DNA of 35,332 nt from Enterobacteriaceae bacterium B14 (GCA_000307305.1 DF158882.1:1724103-1759434); one strand, 5' to 3'. Counted from the stretch's first letter, positions 9,281 to 16,619 are shown. The notes: generated by a model not told the origin, from the letters alone. Program-made: numbers and translations.

Positions 9281-9310
9281 AAAAAAACCTCAGCTTGTGG
9301 GCTGAGGTTT
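9281..9310 (-). terminator. Intrinsic terminator inside the tail operon, between I and J
   Basis: Read leftward, AAACCTCAGC and GCTGAGGTTT form a perfect 10-bp stem with a 6-nt loop, followed by a T run ending TTTTC. It lies in the 69-bp I-J gap. An antiterminated (Q-modified) polymerase would pass it, while a basal polymerase would stop, which would limit J, the small tail genes and the fibre. Confidence 0.75.
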
Positions 9311-9332
9311 AGTGATGAATACAGAAAATAGG

Positions 9333-9890
9333 TTAATTGGTCGATAGACCTTGGCTTAGCACTTTAGAGCCAATACGAATCTCGCCGTAACAAAGGGGAA
9401 TACAGGCGCCTTGAGCAATGCTGTTATCTAAGTTAGAAAATGAGGTGTTATTGTTTTTTTCACTGCTCAGAGTGGGGGTTTTTGGCAATTTGGTATACAT
9501 CATCGCTACACCTCCCATAACCAACCCAATCCCTGCTTGGATTAATGGTGCACCAGCTGGGCCACTAAAATATGACACAATAGCACCAGCAACAATCAAC
9601 ACAACACCAGCAATTACAGAGAAAACACCACCATTTTTTGCCCCAACTGCACGCGGTACAATATGAATCACAGCATCGTCAGCTAACTTATCCCTCATCC
9701 CTACTTCTAATGTCTCGTCACTAATATCCCGCCCCGCAATACGCAGACGATAGTAATCATTATTCATATGCTGGCGCAGCCCAGGGATCTGCATAATCAG
9801 GGCTTGTAGCGCCTCTCCCGCAGTGTGTACATCTAATTTAAAGCGGCGGCCATATCGTTGCAGATCGCCATAAAAGCAGACGGTTGCCAT
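9333..9890 (-). CDS. I: Tail assembly protein I
   Basis: The 185-aa protein opens with MATVCFYGDLQRYGRRFKLDV, the pattern seen in lambda gpI-type tail assembly proteins (ubiquitin-like N-terminal fold). A hydrophobic, glycine-rich segment at about 90-135 (FSVIAGVVLIVAGAIVSYFSGPAG) and a conserved end (IPLCYGEIRIGSKVLSQG) follow. gpI takes part in forming the tail tip. The start at 9890 has GGAGG 8 nt upstream and overlaps the K gene by 58 bp. An in-frame TTG 15 bp upstream is less likely. The gene order K-I-J is the lambda order. Confidence 0.9.
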   Translation of the reverse strand: MATVCFYGDLQRYGRRFKLDVHTAGEALQALIMQIPGLRQHMNNDYYRLRIAGRDISDETLEVGMRDKLADDAVIHIVPRAVGAKNGGVFSVIAGVVLIVAGAIVSYFSGPAGAPLIQAGIGLVMGGVAMMYTKLPKTPTLSSEKNNNTSFSNLDNSIAQGACIPLCYGEIRIGSKVLSQGLSTN

Positions 9891-10564
9891 GCTTTGTGCC
9901 TCCAAATGGAATGAGTGTATTGCCGCCAGAAACCACCGTAGGTATCCCTGCGGCTCAGTCTCTGTGGCACATGATGTAAAATAGTTTGATTGCCGCAGTA
10001 AATAGCCGCATGGTTAGCGCGCGCACTGCCAAAACAGATCAGGATGATATCGCCGGGTTGGACATCTTCATCGGCTCGTTCAAAACCACCAGCTACCATA
10101 TTATCGAGATAAAGTTCCTGCTCTCCCAGCCACCACTCATCTTCTCGCGCAAACTCTGGCAGTTCGATACCGGTGAGATGGTAAGCATCCCGAAATAGGG
10201 TATAGCAATCTGTAACCCCATGGAGAAACTCTCGTCCTAGTAACGGTGGCACGTTGCGAAACCGATGAACTCGCTGCTCCCCTGCTAGCCACCACTCGCA
10301 AGCAGTTCTTCTCTGCATCACTCTGTCGGCCTCACTCAAATACTCCGGCCCTTCCGGATGGCTATGCACCACAGCACAAATTTCTCCGTGTAATTCAGCC
10401 TTTAACCACTCATCAGGGGAGATCTCAAAGCTTAATTCAGGCCGATCGGCAATATTTTGGCAGGGTTGATAGAGTCGCCCTATTCCGGTATCAATCACTA
10501 AACCACAGCACTCAAGACCCGATTGGCTGGCGGCATGGGTTAGGATTTCATCATCGATAGCCAT
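9833..10564 (-). CDS. K: Tail assembly protein K: JAMM plus NlpC/P60 domains
   Basis: The 243-aa protein has two domains. The first has a JAB/MPN (JAMM) metalloprotease signature: Glu18, His67-Ser-His69-Pro and Asp80. The second is an NlpC/P60 cysteine peptidase with Cys120 in GVTDCYTLFRD, His185 in ANHAAIYCG and a further His around 197. Lambda gpK is needed for tail tip assembly, and the NlpC domain probably cuts peptide stems of peptidoglycan. All catalytic residues are present. A GTG one codon upstream of the ATG is an equally possible start. It follows L with a gap of a few bases. Confidence 0.9.
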   Translation of the reverse strand: MAIDDEILTHAASQSGLECCGLVIDTGIGRLYQPCQNIADRPELSFEISPDEWLKAELHGEICAVVHSHPEGPEYLSEADRVMQRRTACEWWLAGEQRVHRFRNVPPLLGREFLHGVTDCYTLFRDAYHLTGIELPEFAREDEWWLGEQELYLDNMVAGGFERADEDVQPGDIILICFGSARANHAAIYCGNQTILHHVPQRLSRRDTYGGFWRQYTHSIWRHKAWQPSAFMAICNDMAAALN

Positions 10565-10568
10565 CACC

Positions 10569-11276
10569 TTATTTCCCTAATTTTGAGACCGAAGGGAAAC
10601 CACCAAATGGCAGTGGAGCGTTATTTCCAAAACGTAACTTGCAGGAGCCTAAGCGCTTACCACAGCAGTCTTGTTGCATTTCTGCTGTAGGTTTATCTTT
10701 ATCATCAGCGACAGGTGCACCGTTGTAACCGCAGTTAGCTGAGCGATATTCCCACGTACAAACGTCAGCGATAATCACCCGAGCAGGCAGCATCACTCCA
10801 TCGCTTTCACAGGGCAGCGCCAGCTCGTAGCTGGCAAAATCACTGGTTAAATTACTCATTCGCTCAATCACGTAGCGTGTGACGAGTTCCTGAGTTGGAT
10901 CTGCATGAGAGTTACCTTCAGGGAAATTGACGGCATCCAGTGCTCGATGCATGACCTGTCTGCGAGTAACAATACCACCAACCAGATCGTCAAAATCCTC
11001 ATTCAGCCCCGTCATTAACCCATTGATATTGGCGACGGTAAGCTTGGGGCGATTGCTGGTGCCTTGGCCATTAAATTCAAAACCCGTTGCCTGAATAGGA
11101 AAAGGAGGATACTCCTTTCCCTGCCAGACCAGAGTCTTGCGTATATCATTCACACCGGAATGAAAACGGAGTAAGTCGCCACCAATATGTGTTAAATCAA
11201 CTTCATACAGCTCTAGTAAAATGTCCTGCTCAATCGCTGCGCTTGCCTTAACCAGCTCATTATTCATCTCTTTCAT
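10569..11276 (-). CDS. L: Minor tail protein L (Fe-S cluster tail tip protein)
   Basis: The 235-aa protein matches lambda gpL in size, position and layout. The C-terminal part carries cysteines at 173, 182, 204, 205 and 212. The four-cysteine arrangement of lambda gpL binds a [4Fe-4S] cluster in the tail tip ring, so this protein probably does as well, with one extra adjacent Cys. AGGAG stands 7 nt before the ATG at 11276. It lies between M and K in an unbroken leftward operon. Confidence 0.9.
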   Translation of the reverse strand: MKEMNNELVKASAAIEQDILLELYEVDLTHIGGDLLRFHSGVNDIRKTLVWQGKEYPPFPIQATGFEFNGQGTSNRPKLTVANINGLMTGLNEDFDDLVGGIVTRRQVMHRALDAVNFPEGNSHADPTQELVTRYVIERMSNLTSDFASYELALPCESDGVMLPARVIIADVCTWEYRSANCGYNGAPVADDKDKPTAEMQQDCCGKRLGSCKLRFGNNAPLPFGGFPSVSKLGK

Positions 11277-11293
11277 GGTTTTTCTCCTGCAGT

Positions 11294-11623
11294 TCAGGCT
11301 ACAACTTCTTGAAAGGTTGCACTTAGCGTGTTCCAGTAGCCTCGAACCTCAAGGCTCCACTCTTCACACTTAAATGTACTGGTTTTGCGCGTATCCTGCG
11401 GTGTCCAGCGAAATGCTTTCACAGCACCGTGTTCAGTGAGAAATTGATCGATAACACGGATCTCCTCCTCCGTTCCTGCAAACTGCAAAGAGTAGGAACG
11501 AAGCTGATTGTGAATGCCATCGGGTGCACGCTGCTCATAGCCATCACCAAAAGAAATAACTTTCACTTTCGGTTTCACTTTTACCTGTAATGACTCTTGT
11601 GGGATCCAGTTAAATTGCTTCAC
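11294..11623 (-). CDS. M: Minor tail protein M
   Basis: The 109-aa protein begins FNWIPQESLQVKVKPKVKVISFGDGYEQRAPDG, the signature of lambda gpM-type minor tail proteins (SFGDGYEQR). It also has the FRWTPQD..K..F.C.EW core found in this family. The protein forms part of the distal tail ring that nucleates tube growth. The start is GTG, overlapping the H stop as GTGA, with GGAG 7 nt upstream. Confidence 0.9.
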   Translation of the reverse strand: MKQFNWIPQESLQVKVKPKVKVISFGDGYEQRAPDGIHNQLRSYSLQFAGTEEEIRVIDQFLTEHGAVKAFRWTPQDTRKTSTFKCEEWSLEVRGYWNTLSATFQEVVA

Positions 11624-13395
11624 GCATATGCTCCTCGATTTAGTATTCCACCTGGGCGCTGTTCATTGCTGACCACTTCATAGACTTTGCTCTTAATGAT
11701 CCCTGCCAACTGGCTCATATTTTCTGGAGAAACAGAAGAACCACCACCGTCGTTTTGAACGACAACAGGCACGTTGATAGACACGTTGGAGCCGCCGCCA
11801 GAGCCTTGGTTAGTGTTTAAGAATTGTTTTAGATCGGCGTTGGTTCGGCTATCGACAACTCGCTCACCGCGGTCGAGTAACCATGTGCCTTCGCGTGGGA
11901 TAAAGTCGATACCGCTGTGGGCTTGGCCGGAGAGAGTGATGCTGGTTAGTGAAGAGAGAACACCAACGCCTGCGGCGGCAACAGCGGCCATATTGGCGAA
12001 CTTGGCAGCAGGACTTGTAGCAGTGTTATCAGTCATTGCCTGCATAATCGCCAGTTGTAGATTAACCATTGCTTGAGCGACAGCAAAACCTTTAGACAAA
12101 GCAAACATCTGCTTATAAGCGCTTGAGTCTTTACCGCCCGTCATTTCAGCAATACCCATTAATCCATCTACAGCACTGGCACTACTGCTTAAGCCTTTTT
12201 GATAATCTTGAAGATCTTTCTCTTGATTATCTTTTTTATTCTTTAGCTCTGTATCTTTTTCTTGTTGTACAAATGCAGTCCGCTGTTTTTCTGCTAATAA
12301 TGATATTTGTGTTTTAGCATCTTCATAAATTTGAGCATTTTCTAAATCTGCTTGCCGATAACGCTCGAACATCTCCAACTTACTAGACTCTTCGAAATCA
12401 ATACCATCTAGGCCTGATTTAGATGATTTAATCGTGTCTATTGCTAGATTAAAGCTTTTGTCTTGCAAAAGAGCTGAACTATTATCACCCATGCTCATTG
12501 AACTAACGCTACAGCAACATCCATCATTATTACTTTTAGTAAAGACGCTACTATTGCTATTAGCATTAATAGTCTTTAATTTTTCATTAGAAAATTTTTT
12601 TATTGCAACTTTATTTTCAGATTGGTTAACGATACCACTGGAAGGATAAGCCTCATTGCCTGTCCCATTCTTTATTGCGTACTTTGTTCTTTCAACTAAA
12701 CTAATGACTGATTTTATATCTTCAATTTTAAATTCTGATTCATTTAGTTTTTTTTGATATCCGATTTTATCTATATGGCTAGCTAGTGTAACCCCTCCTC
12801 CAATACCAGTCATAATATTCTGCTGAGGTCTATTTAAGTTATCTAGTGCTGAAGTTCGACCTTTTAACAACGCGCGTAACTCACGGCCCAATTCTACTGA
12901 CACTCGATCTAAAACATCTGATGAATACTTTTTTTCATTCTCTGTCATATTGCCAATATGACCTACAAGTGTCTTTATTTGTGTTCTACCAAAATCGAGA
13001 TAAGAGTTAGCTTCATTAATTTCATTATATACAGCTTCTTTACCTATATTTCCAATAGTATACCCTACAACTGTCCCAGGGACGGCTCCCACGCCTCCAG
13101 CAACTGATCCGGCAATTCCACCAACAGCACCACCAATTTCAGAAAAGCTCTCTACAATTCCTTTTTGAATAGCGTTTAATTTCGTGGACTCATATCCTCC
13201 AGGATATGGAATATTGCCTTTTTTATCTAACAGTTTATATATTTCTTCGGTGTTTATTTTTCTTGCGGCATGTTTTTGTACTTCAACTATGCCGGAGGAA
13301 GCTTTTATTATTTGTTCTGTGAATTTACTCTGTGCCTTTCTTGAAGCTTCTAATTCTCTAATCAACTTGTTATTTACATCGAGAATATTTCCCAT
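11620..13395 (-). CDS. H: Tail tape measure protein H, short and with an atypical N-terminal half
   Basis: The protein is 591 aa, against about 850 in lambda. The last 200 residues are recognisable as the H C-terminus: a helical segment near 425-485, then SGQAHSGIDFIPREGTWLLDRGERVVD. The first 400 residues do not resemble lambda H. They carry a glycine-zipper stretch at about 87-118 (GGAVGGIAGSVAGG...), a CCC triplet at 293-295, and charged coiled coil at 360-400. Tape measure length sets tube length. At about 1.5 angstrom per residue the tube would be near 90 nm (inference). DNA from about 12,150 to 13,395 is clearly more AT-rich than its neighbours, suggesting replacement of the N-terminal part by recombination. 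The weak GGGG Shine-Dalgarno precedes the ATG. Confidence 0.85.
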   Translation of the reverse strand: MGNILDVNNKLIRELEASRKAQSKFTEQIIKASSGIVEVQKHAARKINTEEIYKLLDKKGNIPYPGGYESTKLNAIQKGIVESFSEIGGAVGGIAGSVAGGVGAVPGTVVGYTIGNIGKEAVYNEINEANSYLDFGRTQIKTLVGHIGNMTENEKKYSSDVLDRVSVELGRELRALLKGRTSALDNLNRPQQNIMTGIGGGVTLASHIDKIGYQKKLNESEFKIEDIKSVISLVERTKYAIKNGTGNEAYPSSGIVNQSENKVAIKKFSNEKLKTINANSNSSVFTKSNNDGCCCSVSSMSMGDNSSALLQDKSFNLAIDTIKSSKSGLDGIDFEESSKLEMFERYRQADLENAQIYEDAKTQISLLAEKQRTAFVQQEKDTELKNKKDNQEKDLQDYQKGLSSSASAVDGLMGIAEMTGGKDSSAYKQMFALSKGFAVAQAMVNLQLAIMQAMTDNTATSPAAKFANMAAVAAAGVGVLSSLTSITLSGQAHSGIDFIPREGTWLLDRGERVVDSRTNADLKQFLNTNQGSGGGSNVSINVPVVVQNDGGGSSVSPENMSQLAGIIKSKVYEVVSNEQRPGGILNRGAYA

Positions 13396-13414
13396 ATTAA
13401 CCCCGTAATATGTT

Positions 13415-14145
13415 CTATGTACTAATCATTACCGATGAACGTTCGCGAGCTAAAGCCAACTGCCGTAAAACTTCTACCTCGCCAGCATCAAGTTGACGCC
13501 CCGTCATTCGGCCCCAAGCCTCCAATTCTGCATAGCTAAAAGGATGCCCATTATAAAACTCCACGAACCACTGATAGAGATAGCCGAGTTCCACAGGGAA
13601 CTCGGCTTGTTCTACAACAAGTAGTTTTGCTGGCTTTCTTCCCGTTGCTCGCCATACTTTTTCAAGATGCTTGCGCAGTGGGGTATTGCTCCCTTTAGGT
13701 GGCTGATCCAGCTCCCATTCAGCAACTAAGCGTTCTAGCAGTTGTTCGTGGCGTCGACGAAAAAAGCAGCATGATCCGCTGCTTTACGGTTAATGATGTC
13801 GTACATATGAGGGTTAGCATCTAGGAATTCCTTCACATTTTCCTGAGTGCATGGCTCATCATAGCTCCATTCACTGACCAAATGAGCGATGGAATTCAGA
13901 GCTATTTCTTCATAAACCGAGTCATTAAGGCTGCCGTTTTCCTCTTCAACATTTCTCATCGCCTCACGGATCTTACGAAACCCTTCCGCTTCCGCTTTAC
14001 GAAAACGCTCACTGTAAGTGCTTAGAATAACGAGCACATCTCCTGTGATCACACCTTCGCCATCATTCCCACCAGGGATAGTGACGGGGATTTCAATACC
14101 TTTATTCGCCTGAGCGGAAATATTTAGCTGCTTAAAACTACCCAT
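13415..14145 (-). CDS. GT: Tail assembly chaperone fusion GT, made by -1 frameshift
   Basis: The G frame contains the slippery heptamer T TTT TTC at 13759-13765, in phase with the codons (GCT TTT TTC), eight codons before the G stop. Slipping back one base opens a 114-codon frame beginning RRRHEQLLERLVAEWELDQ and ending at the TAG at 13415. That frame has no start codon of its own until an internal ATG near its end, yet reads as a real protein (GYLYQWFVEFYNGHPFSYAELEAWGRMTGRQL). The fused product would be about 243 aa. This reproduces the lambda G/GT system, in which GT binds the tape measure and tube subunits. Lambda uses a different heptamer (GGGAAAG). Confidence 0.85.
13735..14145 (-). CDS. 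G: Tail assembly chaperone G
   Basis: The 136-aa acidic, helix-rich protein lies between the tube gene V and the tape measure H, the position of lambda G. The N-terminal part looks like a compact beta segment (KQLNISAQANKGIEIPVTIPGG). It is followed by helices through about residue 129, where the frameshift site lies; termination adds VDATNNC. G coats the tape measure before tube polymerisation. GGAG stands 8 nt before the ATG. Family assignment rests on position, size and the frameshift rather than on strong motif recognition. Confidence 0.8.
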   Translation of the reverse strand: MGSFKQLNISAQANKGIEIPVTIPGGNDGEGVITGDVLVILSTYSERFRKAEAEGFRKIREAMRNVEEENGSLNDSVYEEIALNSIAHLVSEWSYDEPCTQENVKEFLDANPHMYDIINRKAADHAAFFVDATNNC

Positions 14146-14166
14146 TGTCGATCTCCAAAAATTAAC

Positions 14167-15084
14167 TTAAGCCAATGCACGACGAATCTGTACGCTCGCA
14201 CCCACAGTTGGGTCTAGTAGACCTCTGTAGCCAAGGTTCATCATGATGTCGCCTTCGCCATCGATGGTACGTGGTGCTTCGGTGAATTTCAGACGAGGCA
14301 CTTTCACTACATACTTTTTCTTCGTATCAGTTGGGTCGATAAGGTCGAATTCAATATTGGTTTCCACTTCATTCAGGAACTTCTTACGATAGTTGTTATC
14401 TTCGAAGTAAGTGTTAACCGTGCCACTTACCGTGCGGCGTTTCGCACTTGGGGCAATCGAGAATTTAGAACCGACAACGTAGCGAGCTTCAATGCCATTC
14501 TCTACAGACAGATCCACTTCCGTTACCACTGACACCGGCTTACCGCCTTCCAATAAGGAGCCAGAGAAACCATCCATTGGCGCGGTCGTTGTGCGATCTT
14601 TTAGTACGGCTCCCGCTGGCAGTGTATCCGCAATCTCCATTGAGCAGCCGATAATGCCGAACTCAACAGTAGTAATGCCTTCAGCGCTTACCTTCAGTGA
14701 CATCGTGTTCACTTCACAGCCGCGATAGATAGTGTATTGGCCTTCTGGTAAATCAGCTTGGTGGTCAATAAAGGTGAATGATTGACGCTTAACGCCTGCG
14801 GTTAATACGTTATTTGCCCAGCTACTACGTAGTGCTGCAGCCATCAGATCATCGAAAGTACCGAAAGTCAGTTCTGCCGAAAGAGAACCTTCAATACTAC
14901 GGGTACCTAAGCGGAAATCAGATGTTTCTGCATCGCTACGCAGTTCCGCTGATTCCAGCGTATTAATTTTAATATCTAGCGTATTTTGTGTAGCACGGAA
15001 TACAGTTAGATTTGGTGTTGCCGGAGTAACACCGTGAGCTTGTTCTTGTACAAAATAAACGGAATGGCGAGCGCCCTGTGACAT
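14167..15084 (-). CDS. V: Major tail tube protein (V-like)
   Basis: The 305-aa, almost entirely beta-rich protein belongs to the siphovirus tail tube type. Recognisable features are the N-terminus SVYFVQEQAHGVTPATPNLTVFRAT, SLSAELTFGTFDDLMAAALRSSW around 65-90, and a C-terminal RLKFTEAPRTIDGEGDIMMNLGYRGLLD. It polymerises into the tube around the tape measure. It is larger than lambda V and more like the tube proteins of other lambdoid and F-type tails. GGAG precedes the start. It is the first gene after the spanins; the tail-completion genes Z and U that precede V in lambda are absent. Confidence 0.85.
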   Translation of the reverse strand: MSQGARHSVYFVQEQAHGVTPATPNLTVFRATQNTLDIKINTLESAELRSDAETSDFRLGTRSIEGSLSAELTFGTFDDLMAAALRSSWANNVLTAGVKRQSFTFIDHQADLPEGQYTIYRGCEVNTMSLKVSAEGITTVEFGIIGCSMEIADTLPAGAVLKDRTTTAPMDGFSGSLLEGGKPVSVVTEVDLSVENGIEARYVVGSKFSIAPSAKRRTVSGTVNTYFEDNNYRKKFLNEVETNIEFDLIDPTDTKKKYVVKVPRLKFTEAPRTIDGEGDIMMNLGYRGLLDPTVGASVQIRRALA

Positions 15085-15390
15085 AGTAATCTCCAGTTAA
15101 TGATTATATTTTAGATATATTATTAAAGTTAATAAGAGGCTATATCCATTAAGATATTCACCTCAAAAAAATAACCCTATAATTAAATAGGGCACATTGA
15201 ATACAACACATTAAAAACCCCCAGTGTTGTTGTAGCGTAAATACGCCAAATAATAAACATGCTTGTTTTCATTATTATAAATTGAATTTCTCATTATAGA
15301 TTAAAGTAATAAATAGAAATTCAGCTCTGCATTAATTAATAAAACACTCTCTCAGATAAAAATGAGATCCATTTAAATAAAGACAGGATG
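15085..15390. other. AT-rich gap between Rz1 and V, where a head operon would be expected
   Basis: This 306-bp stretch contains no credible ORF in either direction. It holds one leftward hairpin terminator (15165-15192) and otherwise AT-rich sequence. In lambda the terminase, capsid and head-tail joining genes lie between Rz1 and V, so this is the most likely scar of their loss. Confidence 0.6.
15165..15192 (-). terminator. Terminator between spanin and tail genes
   Basis: Read leftward, CCCTAT and ATAGGG form a 6-bp stem with an AATT-containing loop, followed by TTATTTTTTT. A polymerase coming from the late promoter meets it before V, so readthrough by an antiterminated polymerase would be needed. 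Confidence 0.55.
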
Positions 15391-15657
15391 TTATTTTACT
15401 TTATTTTCGAGTTTATCCTGTAACTCTAATGCCATTTCAAGATTGTAATTACATTTCTCAACAGTAAGGCGGATGCGTTCAACATAATCGGGGTAATCAC
15501 CATATGTTTTAACATCGAACTCAGGGAGCAGACAGGGTGCTAGTAGTACTTTTGGCAACATTAAAGCGTTGGTTGGTTTTTGTGATACTGTCGCGCTGCA
15601 TCCGTATAACATCAGCAGGGACAAGAACAGCGACACATTGATTATTTGTCTGTGCAT
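15391..15657 (-). CDS. Rz1: Rz1 outer-membrane spanin lipoprotein
   Basis: The 88-aa protein begins with a signal peptide of about 19 residues ending in the lipobox L-Y-G-C, Cys20 being the lipidation site. The N-terminal part of the mature protein has spaced prolines, as in Rz1 proteins. It starts inside the Rz gene in another frame and extends past it, the usual nested Rz/Rz1 architecture. o-Spanins join Rz across the periplasm to fuse the two membranes at the end of lysis. Mature length is longer than lambda Rz1 (40 aa). The Shine-Dalgarno is weak. Confidence 0.8.
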   Translation of the reverse strand: MHRQIINVSLFLSLLMLYGCSATVSQKPTNALMLPKVLLAPCLLPEFDVKTYGDYPDYVERIRLTVEKCNYNLEMALELQDKLENKVK

Positions 15658-15904
15658 TTTTAAGCTGACTGCGTAATGTAATACTTTGCTGCTCAGCATT
15701 CTCTTTTTGGTTTGCAACATGTGATAGTGCCTCATTAATGATTTTATATTGAGCACTCAACTCATTGTTTTCTTCTCTAAGCTCAGCAATATCTCTCACT
15801 AATACATCTTTGAAAGACTTCAATCGTTCAATTCGCTGATATTGTGAATAGCAAACTAGGGCTAAACCAATAAGCACCGCTGCCGTTATTAATTTCCAGT
15901 TCAT
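15521..15904 (-). CDS. Rz: Rz inner-membrane spanin
   Basis: The 127-aa protein is an i-spanin. It has a single N-terminal transmembrane anchor (residues about 4-20, LITAAVLIGLALVCYSQ) and a long periplasmic coiled coil (about 22-95). The longer in-frame extension upstream overlaps the terminator and promoter region, so the start MNWKL with AGGAG upstream is preferred. The gene overlaps Rz1. No holin or endolysin is encoded between Q and Rz, where lambda carries S and R. Confidence 0.8.
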   Translation of the reverse strand: MNWKLITAAVLIGLALVCYSQYQRIERLKSFKDVLVRDIAELREENNELSAQYKIINEALSHVANQKENAEQQSITLRSQLKNAQTNNQCVAVLVPADVIRMQRDSITKTNQRFNVAKSTTSTLSAP

Positions 15905-15983
15905 TATTGGTTTTCTCCTCCGTCTAACAATGGTATTCAGCCCACGTTTCTTCTTAGTAATACCTCTACGTCCTAATAAAAGA

Positions 15984-16018
15984 CAAAAACAAAAAAACCT
16001 GCGCAAATGGCAGGTTCT
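15984..16018 (-). terminator. tR'-like terminator just after the late promoter
   Basis: Read leftward, AACCTGC and GCAGGTT form a 7-bp stem with a 7-nt loop, followed by TTTTTGTTTTTG. It lies about 40-70 nt downstream of the predicted start of the promoter at 16064-16091. In lambda, tR' stops the constitutive pR' transcript until Q modifies the polymerase. The arrangement here is the same. Confidence 0.75.
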
Positions 16019-16063
16019 TTGTTTTCAAAGTATTGGATACAACTTTGTGACTTTATAGGTGTT

Positions 16064-16091
16064 ACTATACCTGATAATCAGATTAAATCAA
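16064..16091 (-). promoter_or_regulatory. Late promoter candidate (pR'-like)
   Basis: Read leftward, TTGATT is followed after 16 bp by TATAGT, close to the sigma-70 consensus. It lies between Q and the spanin genes, directly before a strong terminator. The heptamer AACACCT occurs three times around it (16090-16096, and on the minus strand at 16100-16106 and 16057-16063), so a Q-utilisation or other binding site may overlap it. Confidence 0.65.
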
Positions 16092-16112
16092 CACCTTTAA
16101 GGTGTTTTTTTT
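16090..16112 (+). terminator. Rightward hairpin terminator overlapping the late promoter
   Basis: AACACCTT and AAGGTGTT form an 8-bp stem followed by eight T. It is oriented against the late operon and would stop rightward transcription before it reaches the Q gene antisense. It also overlaps the -35 box of the late promoter. Confidence 0.55.
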
Positions 16113-16129
16113 GTATTTTTGTAGCTATG

Positions 16130-16151
16130 AAAATGCCGCACAAGGCGGCAT
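16130..16151 (-). terminator. Terminator after Q
   Basis: Read leftward, ATGCCGC and GCGGCAT form a perfect 7-bp stem with a 5-nt loop followed by TTTTC. It lies 34 bp past the Q stop codon and separates Q from the late promoter. Confidence 0.65.
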
Positions 16152-16185
16152 CTTAATCTTATCGTCGGTATTACTGCAGACAAGG

Positions 16186-16536
16186 TTAATTATTTTGATT
16201 TGTATAAGAAAAAATTTGTCCTGCGATAAATGCCTCAGCAATACGCAGCAGATTAGCCACATAGCTTTGTGCTTTTCCAATCTCTTTTGCTAATTTATTT
16301 TGGCTAATACGATGAACATAATGAGCGACAATAAGCTTATAAGCTAATGAATCAAAATGCCTTAACCCAGCCACAGCAGCATCAACAATCATCCCCTCTT
16401 TGTCATCAAGGCGCATCATCGTCGATGGTGATGATCCGATATCTTGAAATGTAACATTCACCCTTGAATACTCAGTTCCAATATTACAACGGGCCCAATT
16501 ACCCCACATCTCCAGACTTAATTTGATATTGTTCAT
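16186..16536 (-). CDS. Q: Phage antitermination protein Q (Phage_antitermQ type)
   Basis: The 116-aa protein has the pattern of the short lambdoid Q family: LEMWGNWARCN near the N-terminus, a central DDKEGMIVDAAVAGLRHFD, then a sigma-like helix-turn-helix LIVAHYVHRISQNKLAKEIGKAQSYVANLLRIAEAFIAG. These proteins modify RNA polymerase at the late promoter so that it ignores terminators. A promoter with a paused polymerase and a strong terminator lies immediately downstream. The gene is divergent from the CI repressor and appears to be directly controlled by it. The start ATG at 16536 aligns best; an in-frame TTG lies 18 bp upstream. The C-terminal residues past IAG are extra. Confidence 0.8.
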   Translation of the reverse strand: MNNIKLSLEMWGNWARCNIGTEYSRVNVTFQDIGSSPSTMMRLDDKEGMIVDAAVAGLRHFDSLAYKLIVAHYVHRISQNKLAKEIGKAQSYVANLLRIAEAFIAGQIFSYTNQNN

Positions 16537-16552
16537 AGCCCCCCACAAACGC

Positions 16553-16567
16553 ACAACATTCAGTTGT
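16553..16567. promoter_or_regulatory. Operator candidate OQ
   Basis: ACAAC-ATTCA-GTTGT is a perfect 5-5-5 inverted repeat over the predicted start of the leftward Q transcript. A related site lies at 16597, and a lone GTTGT half site at 16630. They are probable CI binding sites. Confidence 0.55.
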
Positions 16568-16595
16568 TATATACTATATAAAAAACAGGGTTCAA
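16568..16595 (-). promoter_or_regulatory. Q promoter candidate
   Basis: Read leftward, TTGAAC, 16 bp, then TATATA. The start would fall inside the palindrome at 16553-16567, so bound CI should block it. Confidence 0.55.
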
Positions 16596-16619
16596 TCAAC
16601 AATTATATGTTGTTATACT
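16591..16619 (+). promoter_or_regulatory. CI promoter candidate
   Basis: TTCAAT and TATACT lie 17 bp apart. Its -35 box overlaps that of the divergent Q promoter, giving a back-to-back arrangement. Confidence 0.5.
16597..16612. promoter_or_regulatory. Second operator candidate between CI and Q
   Basis: CAACA-ATTATA-TGTTG is a 5-6-5 inverted repeat in the spacer of the CI promoter. Its half sites match those of the operator at 16553, which would allow cooperative binding and autoregulation. Confidence 0.5.

Noticed and set aside
12434-12649. 71-codon rightward leucine-rich ORF inside the tape measure gene
   Set aside because: Antisense of an AT-rich helical coding region. Leu-rich shadows are expected there.
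15905-16185. Holin or endolysin between Q and Rz
   Set aside because: The interval is only 281 bp and is filled by a terminator, a promoter and a second terminator, with no ORF having membrane helices or a lysozyme-like motif.
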